Shown one piece after another: positions 46,689 through 58,480 of a stretch of 64,000 bases of DNA. The stretch covers positions 62,001-126,000 of the forward strand of contig JAFDZI010000022.1 of the NCBI GenBank assembly GCA_018266955.1, written 5' to 3'. The notes under the pieces are model-generated. The model saw only the letters and a program-made list of their open reading frames with translations. It ran no database searches and was not told the origin of the DNA. The position numbers and the translations under genes were made by a program. Every line of letters begins with the position of its first letter. The first letter of the stretch is position 1. The stretch is from Bacteroidota bacterium (GTDB lineage Bacteria; Bacteroidota; Bacteroidia; Flavobacteriales; Weeksellaceae).

Positions 46689-47732
46689 ATGCTAGCTATC
46701 GACTTTAATTTATTCAATATAAATAACTTATCTCCAAAAACAGATTTTGAAAAAAAAGTTCTTTTTTTTTGTGAAGAATGGTTTTCAAATTCAAAAACCG
46801 TAGAGGTGCAGACATCAGGATCTACAGGTAGTCCAAAAAAAATGGAAATTGAAAAAGAAAAAATGATATTTTCCGCTAAGGAAACTTGTCAGTTTTTAGG
46901 TTTAAACAAAAAATCTACCGCTCTTCTGGCTTTACCAGTCGAATATATTTCTGGAAAAATGATGGTGGTGCGTGCCATGGAATATAAAATGAAACTCTCT
47001 ATTGCTCCACCGAGCTTGAAGCCGTTGTCTCAGTTGGATTTCCCGATTGATTTTTGTGCTTTAACCCCCTTGCAAGTAGAAAATTCTTTGGACAATATAT
47101 TCCTAATTCAAAATCTGATTATTGGTGGAGCTGCCATTTCCGAAAATTTAAAAAAGAAAATACAAAAAGCAATTCCTCACAATACTAAGACTAAGGTTTT
47201 TGAAACTTATGGCATGACAGAAACGCTGTCCCATATTGCATTGAAGCAAATATTCCCTTCGAACGAAGATAATTTTACTTTATTCGATGGCATTTCAATT
47301 TCGGTTGATGAAAGAAATTGCTTGAGAATAGACGCTCCTTATTTATCCTCCACTCCTATTCAAACCAATGATGTTGTAGAGATTATCCCTCCAAAACAGT
47401 TTAAATTTTTGGGAAGAGCCGATTTTGTAATTAATTCTGGAGGCGCCAAAATTCATCCTGAAGAAATTGAAAGGAAACTAAAATCCTTTTTAGACCTCGA
47501 AATGGTTTGCCTTGGGGTAACGGACGAAATCTTGGGTGAAAAGTTGGTATTACTGATAGAATACAACCCCACAGTAGAAGAAAAGAAAAATTTGATCCAA
47601 AGAATTAACACCTTTCCATTTGAAAAATCATTTCACAAACCGAAAGAAATCCACTTCACGAAGCAACTTGCAAGAACTGAAAACGGCAAAATTAATCGGC
47701 TACAAATTAAAAAAGATTTTACAATAAGATAA
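46689..47732 (+). CDS. menE: o-succinylbenzoate-CoA ligase-like AMP-binding enzyme
   Basis: A 347-residue, short adenylate-forming enzyme. P-loop-like Q-T-S-G-S-T-G-S-P-K near residue 40, Y-G-M-T-E-T and the G-R-A-D-F-V-I-N-S-G-G hinge are visible; the catalytic Lys is in E-N-G-K-I-N-R-L. The length and reduced N-terminal domain are typical of flavobacterial MenE of menaquinone synthesis, which makes OSB-CoA. The last 14 bases overlap the convergent truA gene. No other men genes are in the window. Confidence 0.8.
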   Translation: MLAIDFNLFNINNLSPKTDFEKKVLFFCEEWFSNSKTVEVQTSGSTGSPKKMEIEKEKMIFSAKETCQFLGLNKKSTALLALPVEYISGKMMVVRAMEYKMKLSIAPPSLKPLSQLDFPIDFCALTPLQVENSLDNIFLIQNLIIGGAAISENLKKKIQKAIPHNTKTKVFETYGMTETLSHIALKQIFPSNEDNFTLFDGISISVDERNCLRIDAPYLSSTPIQTNDVVEIIPPKQFKFLGRADFVINSGGAKIHPEEIERKLKSFLDLEMVCLGVTDEILGEKLVLLIEYNPTVEEKKNLIQRINTFPFEKSFHKPKEIHFTKQLARTENGKINRLQIKKDFTIR

Positions 47733-48468
47733 ATTTTTCCCAGTCATAGCCCACATCCACCAAAAACAACCCTTGCGCCGGTGCTGAAGTTCCTGCCGCA
47801 TTTCTGTTTTTTTCTTCAATAATTCGCCTTACATCGTTGGGATTAATTTTTCCTGTTCCTACATCAACCATGGTTCCTACGATAGAACGAACCATATTTC
47901 TCAGGAAACGATCGGCAGAGATCGTCATCATCATGCCTCCTTCTATTTCTTGCCAAAAAGCTTTATAAATGGTACATAGGTTGGTTTTATTGTCGCTTCC
48001 TATTTTGGCAAAACTGGTAAAATCATTGTATTCAAACAAAATAGAACAAGCTTCATTCATGCGATCAATAGCCAAGTTTCTGCGCCACATAGACCAAGAC
48101 AAGTCTGCATTGAATGGATTTTTGGATGTAGAAATATAATATTCATAAGTTCTGTAAGTCGCCGAAAATCGTGCATGGAAATCATCTTTCACAGGGAAAA
48201 GCTTGTGTACTGCAATGTCCGATGGGAGAAAGGCATTTAGCCTTCGGCAAAACGCTTCATTAACTTCCTGTTGGGTTTCGAAATGGGCCACTATTTTCTT
48301 GGCATGAACTCCCGTATCCGTTCTACCCGCACCAATCGTTTTAATCTCCTCTCGAAGTAATATGGACAAGGCTTTTTCTAATTCTTCTTGTACTGAAATT
48401 TGTTTGGGTTGAATTTGATAGCCAAAATAATTTTTCCCATTATATGAAAACTCAAGACAATATTTCAC
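47719..48468 (-). CDS. truA: tRNA pseudouridine(38-40) synthase TruA
   Basis: A 249-residue TruA that converts uridines 38-40 in the anticodon stem to pseudouridine. The catalytic Asp is in G-A-G-R-T-D-T-G-V-H-A; F-L-R-N-M-V-R-S-I-V-G-T-M is a further family motif. Its stop overlaps menE tail to tail. Confidence 0.95.
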   Translation of the reverse strand: MKYCLEFSYNGKNYFGYQIQPKQISVQEELEKALSILLREEIKTIGAGRTDTGVHAKKIVAHFETQQEVNEAFCRRLNAFLPSDIAVHKLFPVKDDFHARFSATYRTYEYYISTSKNPFNADLSWSMWRRNLAIDRMNEACSILFEYNDFTSFAKIGSDNKTNLCTIYKAFWQEIEGGMMMTISADRFLRNMVRSIVGTMVDVGTGKINPNDVRRIIEEKNRNAAGTSAPAQGLFLVDVGYDWEKFILL

Positions 48469-48610
48469 AGTTTATTTTTTGCAAAAATAATTAATATTTT
48501 AAATCCTTTCTATACTGACTTTTGACTACTTTTTATTAAGTATTTATCTAATTCGAATAACACTTTCTGTACCAGAACTTGCTAATAGTTTACTATTTTC
48601 AAAGTGTAGC

Positions 48611-48643
48611 CAAAAAAAATCCGTACAGCTTAACCATACGGAT
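48611..48643 (-). terminator. terminator of slyD
   Basis: ATCCGTA (48619-48625) pairs with TACGGAT (48637-48643), followed by eight T on the minus strand. Confidence 0.8.
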
Positions 48644-48665
48644 TATAAATTTGAAAAATAGCGCA

Positions 48666-49166
48666 TTAGTGCCCTAAATGCCCATCAGCACCATGTGCAT
48701 GACCATGAGAAAGTTCTTCTTCTGTTGCTGGTCTGGTTGCTACCACTTCGATATCAAACGCCAAAGTTTTCCCTGCCATTGGGTGATTTAAATCTACAGT
48801 AACCAATTCTGGGTTTACTTCTAATACGGTAGCATTCACCATATTCCCATCTTGATCTTGTAATGGAAGCATTGCACCTACAGGTGGCATACCCGATTGT
48901 TCAAACATTTCTACAGGAAGTTGGGTGGTTGCGTTTTCGAATCGCTCGCCATATCCTTCTTGTGGGTGAACAGAGAATGATTTTTTATCTCCAGAAGTTA
49001 GTCCTGCGATTTCTTGTTCGAATTTTGGCAACATCATTCCAACGCCATATAAAAATACAAGAGGCTGTTCTGGATTGGTTTGCTCGATAAATGTTTTCTC
49101 TCCATTAGCTTCTACTGAATGGAGTGTGTAGTGTACACTTACTACATGGTTTTTGTCAATGTTCAT
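48666..49166 (-). CDS. slyD: SlyD-type FKBP peptidyl-prolyl isomerase
   Basis: A 166-residue FKBP-fold PPIase/chaperone of the SlyD group: the FKBP core is interrupted by an insert-in-flap domain (about residues 65-120, Q-E-G-Y-G-E-R-F). The His-rich C-terminus (H-G-H-A-H-G-A-D-G-H-L-G-H) suggests nickel or other metal binding. It lies downstream of groL, separated by the groL terminator. Confidence 0.9.
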   Translation of the reverse strand: MNIDKNHVVSVHYTLHSVEANGEKTFIEQTNPEQPLVFLYGVGMMLPKFEQEIAGLTSGDKKSFSVHPQEGYGERFENATTQLPVEMFEQSGMPPVGAMLPLQDQDGNMVNATVLEVNPELVTVDLNHPMAGKTLAFDIEVVATRPATEEELSHGHAHGADGHLGH

Positions 49167-49237
49167 AAGATTGTTATTTATATTAAATATTCGATTGTTG
49201 CGTAGTTTTTTTGCTTCTACTCTGTAAAGTTTAAGCC

Positions 49238-49271
49238 AAAAAAAGCTTCGCTCTGAATTACAGAACGAAGC
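49238..49271 (-). terminator. terminator of the groESL operon
   Basis: GCTTCG (49245-49250) pairs with CGAAGC (49266-49271) with an inner CTG/CAG; T run on the minus strand. Confidence 0.8.
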
Positions 49272-49328
49272 CTGAATTATGTTGATTCAACGGATAAAAC
49301 CGTTTTAAAATTTATTGATTGATCGGCA

Positions 49329-51001
<1,673 letters not shown>

Positions 51002-51008
<7 letters not shown>

Positions 51009-51358
51009 AGATTTATTTTTTGTTTTAATTTATATATTTTGCTTTTGATGTGATTTATTTTCTCAAAAAGCTGAACCGAATCAGTTTCATTAATTAAATT
51101 CAAATCCTGACATAGCATCAACAAATATTCTGTTTCGCAGGCCGAACCTAATGCTATATTGAGAAAATGATTAAACTCTTTATCTGAAGCTCTTCCACAT
51201 CCTTCACTAATATTGGTTGGAATTGATGTACAAGCTCTACGCAACTGAGAAGTGATAGTAAATTGCTCTTCTTTCGGAAAAAGTTTAGAAATAGTATAAA
51301 TCTCCAAAACCAATTGGTGACTTAATTGCCATACTTCGTATTTTCTAAAGTCTCTCAT
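51002..51358 (-). CDS. four-helix-bundle protein of the S23/IVP family
   Basis: A 118-residue all-helical protein of the family first found in intervening sequences of 23S rRNA and related to Avd of diversity-generating retroelements. Marks: Y-E-V-W-Q-L-S-H-Q-L-V near the N-terminus, Q-L-R-R-A-C-T-S-I-P-T-N-I-S-E-G-C-G-R, and A-L-G-S-A-C-E-T-E-Y-L. The family forms basic pentamers thought to bind nucleic acids; a cellular role is not established. It lies between groS and groL, bracketed by inverted heptad arrays. Confidence 0.88.
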
Positions 51359-51359
51359 T

Positions 51360-51394
51360 GCTTAAAGCTTACGGCTTAACGCATAATGTGTTAT
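51360..51394 (+). repeat. heptad array on the groS side of the four-helix-bundle gene
   Basis: Plus-strand reading: GCTTAAA, GCTTACG, GCTTAAC, GCATAAT, GTGTTAT, four to five heptads directly before the start codon of the inserted gene; the last one runs into the groS stop. GCTTAAA and GCTTAC recur in the hairpin between rplW and rplB. Confidence 0.8.
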
Positions 51395-51669
51395 CCAATA
51401 ATTCCTAAAAGGTCACCTTCTTTTACAATAAGATAATCTTTACCTTCTAATTTTAGTTCGGTGCCTGCATATTTTCCATAAAGCACTTTGTCTCCTACTT
51501 TTACCGTTGTTGGTTCATCTTTTTTTCCAGGACCTACAGCTACTACAGTTCCTTCTTGTGGTTTTTCTTTAGCTGTATCTGGGATAATAATTCCTGAAGC
51601 GGTTTTGGTTTCCGCAGCCATTGGTTCTACCAATACTCTATCGGCTAATGGTTTAAAATTTACTGACAT
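51391..51669 (-). CDS. groS: 10 kDa co-chaperonin GroES
   Basis: A 92-residue co-chaperonin that caps Gro[11 protein letters not shown], the mobile loop ([12 protein letters not shown]) and Y-G-K-Y-A-G-T-E are present. Its stop codon touches the heptad array that opens the inserted element. Confidence 0.97.
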   Translation of the reverse strand: MSVNFKPLADRVLVEPMAAETKTASGIIIPDTAKEKPQEGTVVAVGPGKKDEPTTVKVGDKVLYGKYAGTELKLEGKDYLIVKEGDLLGIIG

Positions 51670-51797
51670 ATATTATTATTTTTTAAATTTCTGAACTACA
51701 TTCCTCGAAATGTATGCCAATTTGATTGTGTCTAATTTTCTAACGAATCTTGTAAGTATTGTCAGTTTTTTCAAATAAAATACTGAAATTTTGGCAG

Positions 51798-51830
51798 AAA
51801 AAAATCTTTTACTCAAAAGAATAAAAGATT
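51798..51830 (-). terminator. terminator of the M1 peptidase gene
   Basis: AATCTTTTA (51803-51811) pairs with TAAAAGATT (51822-51830); T run on the minus strand. It also separates this gene from groS. Confidence 0.75.
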
Positions 51831-51850
51831 AGTTTTTGTTTTTGCTCAGT

Positions 51851-54223
51851 TTACTTTTTCCCTGCTTGCATAGGATTAATTTTCCCATTGGACGCTCCTC
51901 TTATGCTCTGTTTTTGTGCTTGCTTAAAGAGCTGGAATTTGGAAGGCACTGCAGCATTATTGTCGCTACTCCAAATATTATTGGAAGTATCGATATCTGC
52001 CGTTTCCTTCATTGGATCTAGTTGTATGGATTTTAGCTTTTTGTCAAAATAATAAGTTTTAGATACTTTTTGTTCATTGTGTCGCCAAATTTGCGCCGAT
52101 GACTTGTCATACAATGTACTTCCGTCCTCAAAAGTAAATTCTAAAATAATGGGCATCACCATGCCACCTTTATTTACAAAATCTATCTGATAGGCCGTAA
52201 TATTTTCTAGTTTCTTTTTGTCATGTTCCGTTAAAGGCTCGGTTGCATCACTTTCAAAACTATACTCTTTGTTTTTGTTAATTGTTGTTTTCCCTCGTAC
52301 ATATTGATAATAAAAATCTTGAAGTTGCTTATCTTTATCAACGAAATAACGGAAGTTTTTATTTTCAGCATTTCGTTTTTTAGAGAGGTCAACAAATTCA
52401 TTTCTCAGAGGTTCATCTACTTTATAGTTTATTTTTTGTGATTTTTTTGCCGGGGTTTCAAAATCTGGGGTAGCGATTGTTACTTTATCTATGGCAATAT
52501 CCACAGGATCGGTACCGAAAAACCAACCTCTCCAAAACCAATCTAAATCTTCGCCACTCGCATCTTCCATGGTTCTGAAGAAATCTGCGGGTTCTGGGTG
52601 TTTGAAAGCCCATCTTTTGGCGTAAGTCTTAAAGGCAGTATCAAAAAGATCTCTTCCCATAATGGTTTCCCTAAGAATATTAAGTCCTGTTGCTGGTTTA
52701 GCATAAGCATTAGGTCCAAATTGTGCTAAATTTTCTGAATTCGACATAATGGGCTCTAACTGATTTTTGGGAAGTTTCATATAATCGACAATAGCCCAAG
52801 CCGGCCCTCTTCTTGAAGGGAATTCCGGATCCCAAGATGATTCGGTTAGGTATTGCACAAAAGTATTGAGCCCCTCATCCATCCAACTCCATTGTCTTTC
52901 ATCGGAATTGATGATCATAGGAAAAAAATTATGTCCCACTTCGTGGATGATGACCCCGATCATTCCGTTTTTGGTCGCTTCGGAGTAGGTTCCGTCTTTT
53001 TCTGTTCTACCATAATTAAAGCAAATCATCGGGTACTCCATACCATTAGCAGCTTCCACAGATTGAGCTACGGGATAAGGATAAGGGATGGTAAATTCCG
53101 AATAAGTTTTAATGGTGTGTGCCACTGCTTTGGTGGAGAATTTACGATAGAGTCCATAAGCTTCTTTTGGGTAAAGACTCATTGCCATAACTTGATTGTT
53201 ATTTTCAGGGATGCTGACCTTCATGGCATCCCAAACAAATTTTCTAGAAGAAGTCCAAGCGAAATCTCTGACTTCATTGGCTTTAAATTTCCAAATTTTT
53301 CTAGCTTTGGATTTTTGTTTTTCTGCCTTTATGGCTTCCTCCAAAAGAACAACCTCTATGGGTTCGGTTGACTTTTCTGCCTGTTGATAACGGGTATATT
53401 GAGCTGGGCTCAGTACCTGAACATAATTTATACATTCTCCAGTCCCAGCAACAATATGGTCTGCCGGCACATCCATTTCAACTTCAAAATTGCCAAAGGC
53501 CAATGCAAACTCTCCTCTACCCGTAAACTGATGATTTTGCCAACCCTGAAAATCGCTGTACACACACATTCTGGGATACCATTGAGTTATGGTAAAAAGA
53601 TCGTTGCCGTCTTCAGGAAAATTCTCATAGCCGCCTCTTCCTCCTTTTGCAATTCGATTGGGTATGTTGTAATTCCATTGAATTGTGAATTCCAATTTCT
53701 CTCCCCGTTTTAAAGGTTGAGGCAAATCGATACGCATCATGGTTTTATTCATTACATAAGGAAGCGCTTTCCCATTAGCATCGGTTACTTTACCTAAATT
53801 GACACCATAGCCATTGTCTTTAACAGGCAATTCTGTGGTTTTTAGTTTATCGGTAGTCGTTTCTTTGGGTAAAAAAGAAGAGAAACCAAAATCAGCGCTT
53901 TTTGTGTTGGATTGTTGGTTTTCATCCAATTGTAACCACAAGTAATCCAATGGATCGGGTGAATTATTGTAATAGGTGATGGTTTCTTCCCCTCTGAGGT
54001 TTCTTTTACCCTCGTCTAAATACGCTTTTATTTTGTAGTCGGCTTTATTTTGCCAATACCCTTGTCCAGGAGCTCCAGATGCAGTTCTGTACACATTAGG
54101 CGTTGGGAGTATGATGCCTAATTGTTCAAATTTATTTCCGTGATTACTTCCTGGATTATTTTGTATATTTTGTGCCGAAAAAAACACAGAGGCAAGGAGA
54201 AAAGATGCGTATAAGGCTTTCAT
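51851..54223 (-). CDS. exported M1-family metallopeptidase
   Basis: A 790-residue zinc peptidase with a signal peptide (1-17, F-F-S-A-Q). Zinc site H-E-V-G-H at 427-431 and Glu450 (W-M-D-E-G-L-N); G-M-E-Y-P at 394-398 is in place of the G-x-M-E-N exopeptidase motif. The N-terminal beta domain binds the peptide amino end in this family. It is a periplasmic or surface aminopeptidase. Upstream follow a HupE-like and a DUF6702 protein, a set I recall together in other Bacteroidota. Confidence 0.85.
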   Translation of the reverse strand: MKALYASFLLASVFFSAQNIQNNPGSNHGNKFEQLGIILPTPNVYRTASGAPGQGYWQNKADYKIKAYLDEGKRNLRGEETITYYNNSPDPLDYLWLQLDENQQSNTKSADFGFSSFLPKETTTDKLKTTELPVKDNGYGVNLGKVTDANGKALPYVMNKTMMRIDLPQPLKRGEKLEFTIQWNYNIPNRIAKGGRGGYENFPEDGNDLFTITQWYPRMCVYSDFQGWQNHQFTGRGEFALAFGNFEVEMDVPADHIVAGTGECINYVQVLSPAQYTRYQQAEKSTEPIEVVLLEEAIKAEKQKSKARKIWKFKANEVRDFAWTSSRKFVWDAMKVSIPENNNQVMAMSLYPKEAYGLYRKFSTKAVAHTIKTYSEFTIPYPYPVAQSVEAANGMEYPMICFNYGRTEKDGTYSEATKNGMIGVIIHEVGHNFFPMIINSDERQWSWMDEGLNTFVQYLTESSWDPEFPSRRGPAWAIVDYMKLPKNQLEPIMSNSENLAQFGPNAYAKPATGLNILRETIMGRDLFDTAFKTYAKRWAFKHPEPADFFRTMEDASGEDLDWFWRGWFFGTDPVDIAIDKVTIATPDFETPAKKSQKINYKVDEPLRNEFVDLSKKRNAENKNFRYFVDKDKQLQDFYYQYVRGKTTINKNKEYSFESDATEPLTEHDKKKLENITAYQIDFVNKGGMVMPIILEFTFEDGSTLYDKSSAQIWRHNEQKVSKTYYFDKKLKSIQLDPMKETADIDTSNNIWSSDNNAAVPSKFQLFKQAQKQSIRGASNGKINPMQAGKK

Positions 54224-54552
54224 AGGAGTCCGTTGGCTTTATATTGGTCTAAAAGAAAAGTTCACTTCAAAGAAGATTGCCACTTCAAACAATTAGCCCA
54301 AAACGATTAAAAAAAATTATCATTTATTAAATTCTTAACCGTTATTTTGGGTAGAATTAATATTAATTGGTACAAATTTATTAATTCCTTTGACTAAAAT
54401 GGATTAAAAACCTAAAAATACACTTATTTTATTTCTTGACATTCTAAAAAAGACGAGAATATTAATCCCAATAACGCTATCTATATAAGTTTTCGATTGA
54501 GATCACAGAAATTTAGTTTGATTTTTTAATACTTCGAATAAATAAGGACAAA

Positions 54553-55131
54553 TTAAGCTGGTAATCTTTCCAAACACATTTGCATAGCCAATGCAAAAAC
54601 TCCTGAAGACACAAACAAAATCCAGTCTTTTCTATTTACTTTAAACAAATTGAGTAAAATAAAAATAAGCAGCAATATAACAGCAACTACAACAATTTGA
54701 CCTAGCTCCAATCCTATATTAAATCCTAATAGTGGTAAAAAAATACTTTGTTCTTTGGCCAACATCATTCTTGCCGTATTGGCAAATCCCATCCCATGGA
54801 TTAATCCAAAGATTAGTGCGAGATAATAATTAATTTTAACGAGTTGGTTTTGCTTGTTCTTCAACAAAATATTATCCAATGCCGTTAGTGCAATGGTGAG
54901 TGGAATAAGAAATTCTACCCATTGGGAGGAAACCCGCAAAATATCCAGTGTGGAAAGTGCCAAAGTAATGGAATGACCAATGGTAAAAGCCGTGATTAGA
55001 ATGAAGACTTTTTTTAAATCCTGAAAAGAATACACAGCAACCAATGCCAAAACAAAAAGCTGATGGTCCAGTGCATCCATTGAAATTATATGCTCCCAGC
55101 CGACTTGTAAAAAGAGTAGAAAATCTTGCAT
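54553..55131 (-). CDS. HupE/UreJ-like membrane protein
   Basis: A 192-residue protein with about six membrane segments. The N-terminal G-W-E-H-I and D-A-L-D-H-Q, the G-H-S-I-T-L and the G-L-I-H-G-M-G-F-A motifs with conserved His match HupE/UreJ proteins, which transport or bind nickel or cobalt. The 329-base region between it and the M1 gene (54224-54552) is AT-rich with nothing else I can name. Confidence 0.8.
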   Translation of the reverse strand: MQDFLLFLQVGWEHIISMDALDHQLFVLALVAVYSFQDLKKVFILITAFTIGHSITLALSTLDILRVSSQWVEFLIPLTIALTALDNILLKNKQNQLVKINYYLALIFGLIHGMGFANTARMMLAKEQSIFLPLLGFNIGLELGQIVVVAVILLLIFILLNLFKVNRKDWILFVSSGVFALAMQMCLERLPA

Positions 55132-55314
55132 TATTGTATCTTATTTTTGAAATGCGATAATACAAATTTTATTTTAACTTTGCTTATCCCTAAGGGTTCA
55201 TAACAGAATCGATACTAAGAAAATGAATTTTTGCTCAATATTTTTTAATAAATTTTAAAAAGTAAAACTCATTTCACAGTTCCGTTTTACACTATCAATC
55301 ACACGCTTTACTAA

Positions 55315-55848
55315 ATGAAAAAAATATTAAAAAACATCAAATCTTTTTACTGGTTTGGGTTAATTACATTCTCTATCATTATGCTCAGTTCTTTTCGTAT
55401 GCCAATGATGCATCCTTACCATGTAGGTTCTGTAGAGATGAATTACAACAAGACTTCCAAAACAATGGAAATAACGGGGCGTTTTTTTATTGATGATTTG
55501 GAAAATGCACTCAGCAAGTTTGGTAAACAACGAGTGAAATTTGACAAAGCAAGTGACAAAAACAAAATTATTGACTTATTGAAAAACTATAGCAAGACTT
55601 GTCTTCAATTAAAAATCAATGGGCAAACCATTCCAATACAATTTTTAGGATATGAAGTGGATAAAGAGAGTGTGGATATTTACCTAGAAACCGCTACAAT
55701 ACAAAAACCTAAAGTAGTAGAAACCACAGTCCAATTTATTTACAATTTATACGATGACCAAATGAACATTGTCCACATCATCGTCGATGGAAACAGAAAA
55801 AGCAACAAGCTAAGCTCCCCGAGCTCTTATTTGAAAACGAATTTTTAA
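55315..55848 (+). CDS. DUF6702-like exported protein
   Basis: A 177-residue protein with a membrane/signal segment (about 12-27). The mature start H-P-Y-H-V-G-S-V-E-M-N-Y-N and the pattern of beta strands (F-x-D-D-L-E, Y-E-V-D-K-E-S-V) fit the DUF6702 family near M1 peptidases and HupE proteins. Role unknown. The end overlaps the convergent AcpH-like gene by 4 bases. Confidence 0.7.
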   Translation: MKKILKNIKSFYWFGLITFSIIMLSSFRMPMMHPYHVGSVEMNYNKTSKTMEITGRFFIDDLENALSKFGKQRVKFDKASDKNKIIDLLKNYSKTCLQLKINGQTIPIQFLGYEVDKESVDIYLETATIQKPKVVETTVQFIYNLYDDQMNIVHIIVDGNRKSNKLSSPSSYLKTNF

Positions 55849-56426
55849 AACTTTTCATTTTCTTCTTGAATATAGTTTCGTAAATCGGGAAAAAACTCTT
55901 GATAACATTCCTGCAAAAAGGACTTATGCTGCAAGAATAAATCAAAAACAGGTAGATTTTTGTCCAAATATTTGGCTTTATTCAGTACATTTTTCATGCT
56001 GAATTCAATACCCCAATCGTAACGATAATTGTACAACCAGTCGTCTTTTTTCATGTGGAACAAAATTTTTTGAAAGCTTTCTGGGAAAAGATCAAGATGA
56101 TTTTCCAACACTTGATAAACATGTTGTGCATGCGTTTTCCAAGCCTCGTGGGAATTAACAGTAGCATCATTGGCAAGAAAAAAATCCATGGCGACATCTA
56201 CAAAAGCACCGGCGTACAACCGAACGAGAGGCGAAAAAACCGTTTTGGCTTCATGAATTTTTGGATGACTGTCCGTAAATGAATCAATGGCACGATGCAA
56301 AATAATTCCATGTAAAATATTTTCTTGCTGCAATAGTCTTTCCTTATTGGGGATAAAATCATTCAGAAATTGACCGACGATTTGTTCATCGGAAAAAGAT
56401 AAAAAGCTATGGGCTAAGTAGTTCAT
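55845..56426 (-). CDS. acyl carrier protein phosphodiesterase-like (AcpH)
   Basis: A 193-residue all-helical HD-like protein of the ACP phosphodiesterase family, which removes phosphopantetheine from ACP. M-N-Y-L-A-H-S, F-L-N-D-F-I, H-R-A-I-D-S-F-T-D-S-H and Y-A-G-A-F-V-D-V-A-M-D-F-F-L are the family motifs. It starts 6 bases after pncB. Confidence 0.85.
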   Translation of the reverse strand: MNYLAHSFLSFSDEQIVGQFLNDFIPNKERLLQQENILHGIILHRAIDSFTDSHPKIHEAKTVFSPLVRLYAGAFVDVAMDFFLANDATVNSHEAWKTHAQHVYQVLENHLDLFPESFQKILFHMKKDDWLYNYRYDWGIEFSMKNVLNKAKYLDKNLPVFDLFLQHKSFLQECYQEFFPDLRNYIQEENEKF

Positions 56427-56432
56427 TATTTT

Positions 56433-57608
56433 TTAATCGTGGATGTTGAGGAATGCTTTGGCTAGTTGTATCATTGTAGGGTCTCCTGTGTATTTACCTT
56501 TTTCGTCAGAAAGTTTCACCGTGGGTATCCAATCTTCGTCATGAGATTGTATAGCAGTCATTTTCATAACAATATTCATAGGTTCCAAACCTACATCATT
56601 GGTCAGATGAGTCCCAATACCGAAAGAAATTCCAATTTTTCCTTTACAATATTGAGTGATTTCTTTCACTTTTTCAATATTTAAGCCATCAGAAAAAATA
56701 ATGTATTTAAATAAAGGATTGATACCGTTTTGTTGATAATGTTTGGTTGTTTTATCGGCAAATAACAGCGGATCTCCACTATCGTGTCTTACGCCATCAA
56801 ATAATTTGGCAAATTTCTTATCAAATTGTTTAAAAAAAACATCGGTGGTATAGGTATCGGATAAAGCCACACCTAAGTCACCTCGATAGACATCTACCCA
56901 ATGTTCTAAGGCGAGTTGATTGGCCATTTTAAATCCGAAAGCAGCTCCGTGAAACATAAACCATTCGTGTGCATGGGTTCCTATGGGTTTTACACCGTAC
57001 TTCATAGCCAAATAAACATTGGACGATCCTATGAAAAAATGGTTTTTCTCTTGGCACAATGCTTCTAAAACCAAATCATGCACCTTAAATGAATGTCTCC
57101 TTCTCGTGCCAAACTCAGCAAAAGTTACCCCAAGACTTTCCATGATCTCGGCTTTTTGGTGGGTAATTTTCAATACCTCATCATCCTGAAATCGCTGTTG
57201 TCCTGTCAATTCATAATAAATTTCGCTGATGAGTGATAAGAGTGGGACTTCCCACAAAATAGTTCTGTACCATAATCCTTGTACCGAAACCTCCAATGCT
57301 CCATTTTTTTGCGAAATATTCACCTCGTCTGGATCATAGCGATAGCCCTCCAAAAAATCGATGTAGGGTAAATCTAAATAGGGACAAGTCTCTTGCAGGT
57401 ATTTTTTTTCTTTTTTGGTTAATTGTAATTCAGCCATAGCTGCTACAGCCTTTCGAAGTTGCTCAGAAAAACCATCAGGAAACTGATGTGCCCCACGATT
57501 AATGAATTGGTATCGTACCACTTCATTAGGAAAACATCGGATAACAGCGCATTGCATGGTAATTTTGTAAAAATCGTTATCGAGAATAGAGTGTAGATAA
57601 GAAGACAT
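56433..57608 (-). CDS. pncB: nicotinate phosphoribosyltransferase
   Basis: A 391-residue enzyme of NAD salvage, joining nicotinate and PRPP. D-N-D-F-Y-K-I-T-M-Q at the N-terminus, F-G-T-R-R-R-H-S in the middle with the catalytic His, and V-R-H-D-S-G-D-P near residue 280 are typical. Followed by the AcpH-like gene in the same direction. Confidence 0.93.
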   Translation of the reverse strand: MSSYLHSILDNDFYKITMQCAVIRCFPNEVVRYQFINRGAHQFPDGFSEQLRKAVAAMAELQLTKKEKKYLQETCPYLDLPYIDFLEGYRYDPDEVNISQKNGALEVSVQGLWYRTILWEVPLLSLISEIYYELTGQQRFQDDEVLKITHQKAEIMESLGVTFAEFGTRRRHSFKVHDLVLEALCQEKNHFFIGSSNVYLAMKYGVKPIGTHAHEWFMFHGAAFGFKMANQLALEHWVDVYRGDLGVALSDTYTTDVFFKQFDKKFAKLFDGVRHDSGDPLLFADKTTKHYQQNGINPLFKYIIFSDGLNIEKVKEITQYCKGKIGISFGIGTHLTNDVGLEPMNIVMKMTAIQSHDEDWIPTVKLSDEKGKYTGDPTMIQLAKAFLNIHD

Positions 57609-57636
57609 GAGGGACTTATTTTAAATATTAAAGATA

Positions 57637-57670
57637 TAAAAAAAACCTTTCAGCAAGGAGCCGAAAGGTT
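57637..57670 (-). terminator. terminator of the sdh operon
   Basis: AACCTTTC (57644-57651) pairs with GAAAGGTT (57663-57670); T run on the minus strand. Confidence 0.8.
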
Positions 57671-57692
57671 TATATATCGTATCAACTAGATT

Positions 57693-58460
57693 TTATCCTC
57701 TATCTACAAAGGCAGAAAGATATTCTCTGTTCATTCTAGCGATATTTTCTAGAGAAATTCCTTTAGGGCATTCTACTTCACAAGCACCTGTATTGGAACA
57801 AGCTCCGAAACCTTCTTCGTCCATTTGTTTCACCATATTCAGTACTCTTCGTTTGGCTTCTACCCTACCTTGAGGTAAAAGGGCAAACTGAGAAACTTTG
57901 GCACCCACAAATAATGCAGCAGATCCGTTTTTACAAGTAGCAACACAAGCTCCACATCCGATACAAGCCGCAGCATCCATTGCTTTATCGGCATCTTCTT
58001 TAGGAACTGGGATGGCGTTAGCATCCAAGGTGTTTCCTGAAGTATTTACCGATACGAAACCACCCGCAGCCATAATTCTGTCGAATGCACTTCTGTCCAC
58101 CACCAAGTCACGAATAACAGGGAAAGCAGCAGATCTCCAAGGTTCTATGGTAATGGTTTCGCCATCTTTAAACATTCTCATGTGAAGTTGGCAAGTAGTA
58201 ATTCCGGTATCGGGTCCGTGTGCTCTACCATTGATGTAGAGTGAACACATTCCGCAGATACCTTCTCTACAATCGTGGTCAAAAGCGATAGGTTCTTTAC
58301 CTTCGTTCACTAGGTTTTCGTTCAGGATATCCAACATTTCTAGGAATGAAGAATCGGTAGAAATATCGGACACTTTATACACTTCAAACTGTCCTTTTGA
58401 TTTATTATTTTTCTGTCTCCAAATTTTTAGAGTCAGATTAAGTCCTTTTTTTGCACTCAT
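57693..58460 (-). CDS. sdhB: succinate dehydrogenase/fumarate reductase iron-sulfur subunit
   Basis: A 255-residue subunit with three iron-sulfur clusters. C-R-E-G-I-C-G-M-C...C binds [2Fe-2S]; C-I-G-C-G-A-C and C-x(3)-C-P (E-V-E-C-P) bind the [4Fe-4S] and [3Fe-4S] clusters. It links the flavoprotein to the membrane subunit. 20 bases after sdhA. Confidence 0.94.
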   Translation of the reverse strand: MSAKKGLNLTLKIWRQKNNKSKGQFEVYKVSDISTDSSFLEMLDILNENLVNEGKEPIAFDHDCREGICGMCSLYINGRAHGPDTGITTCQLHMRMFKDGETITIEPWRSAAFPVIRDLVVDRSAFDRIMAAGGFVSVNTSGNTLDANAIPVPKEDADKAMDAAACIGCGACVATCKNGSAALFVGAKVSQFALLPQGRVEAKRRVLNMVKQMDEEGFGACSNTGACEVECPKGISLENIARMNREYLSAFVDRG

Positions 58461-58480
58461 TTTCTTACTGGTTTTGGAGA

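Noticed and set aside
54224-54552. 329-base gap searched for small genes or RNA
   Set aside because: AT-rich with short imperfect palindromes only; nothing that could be supported.
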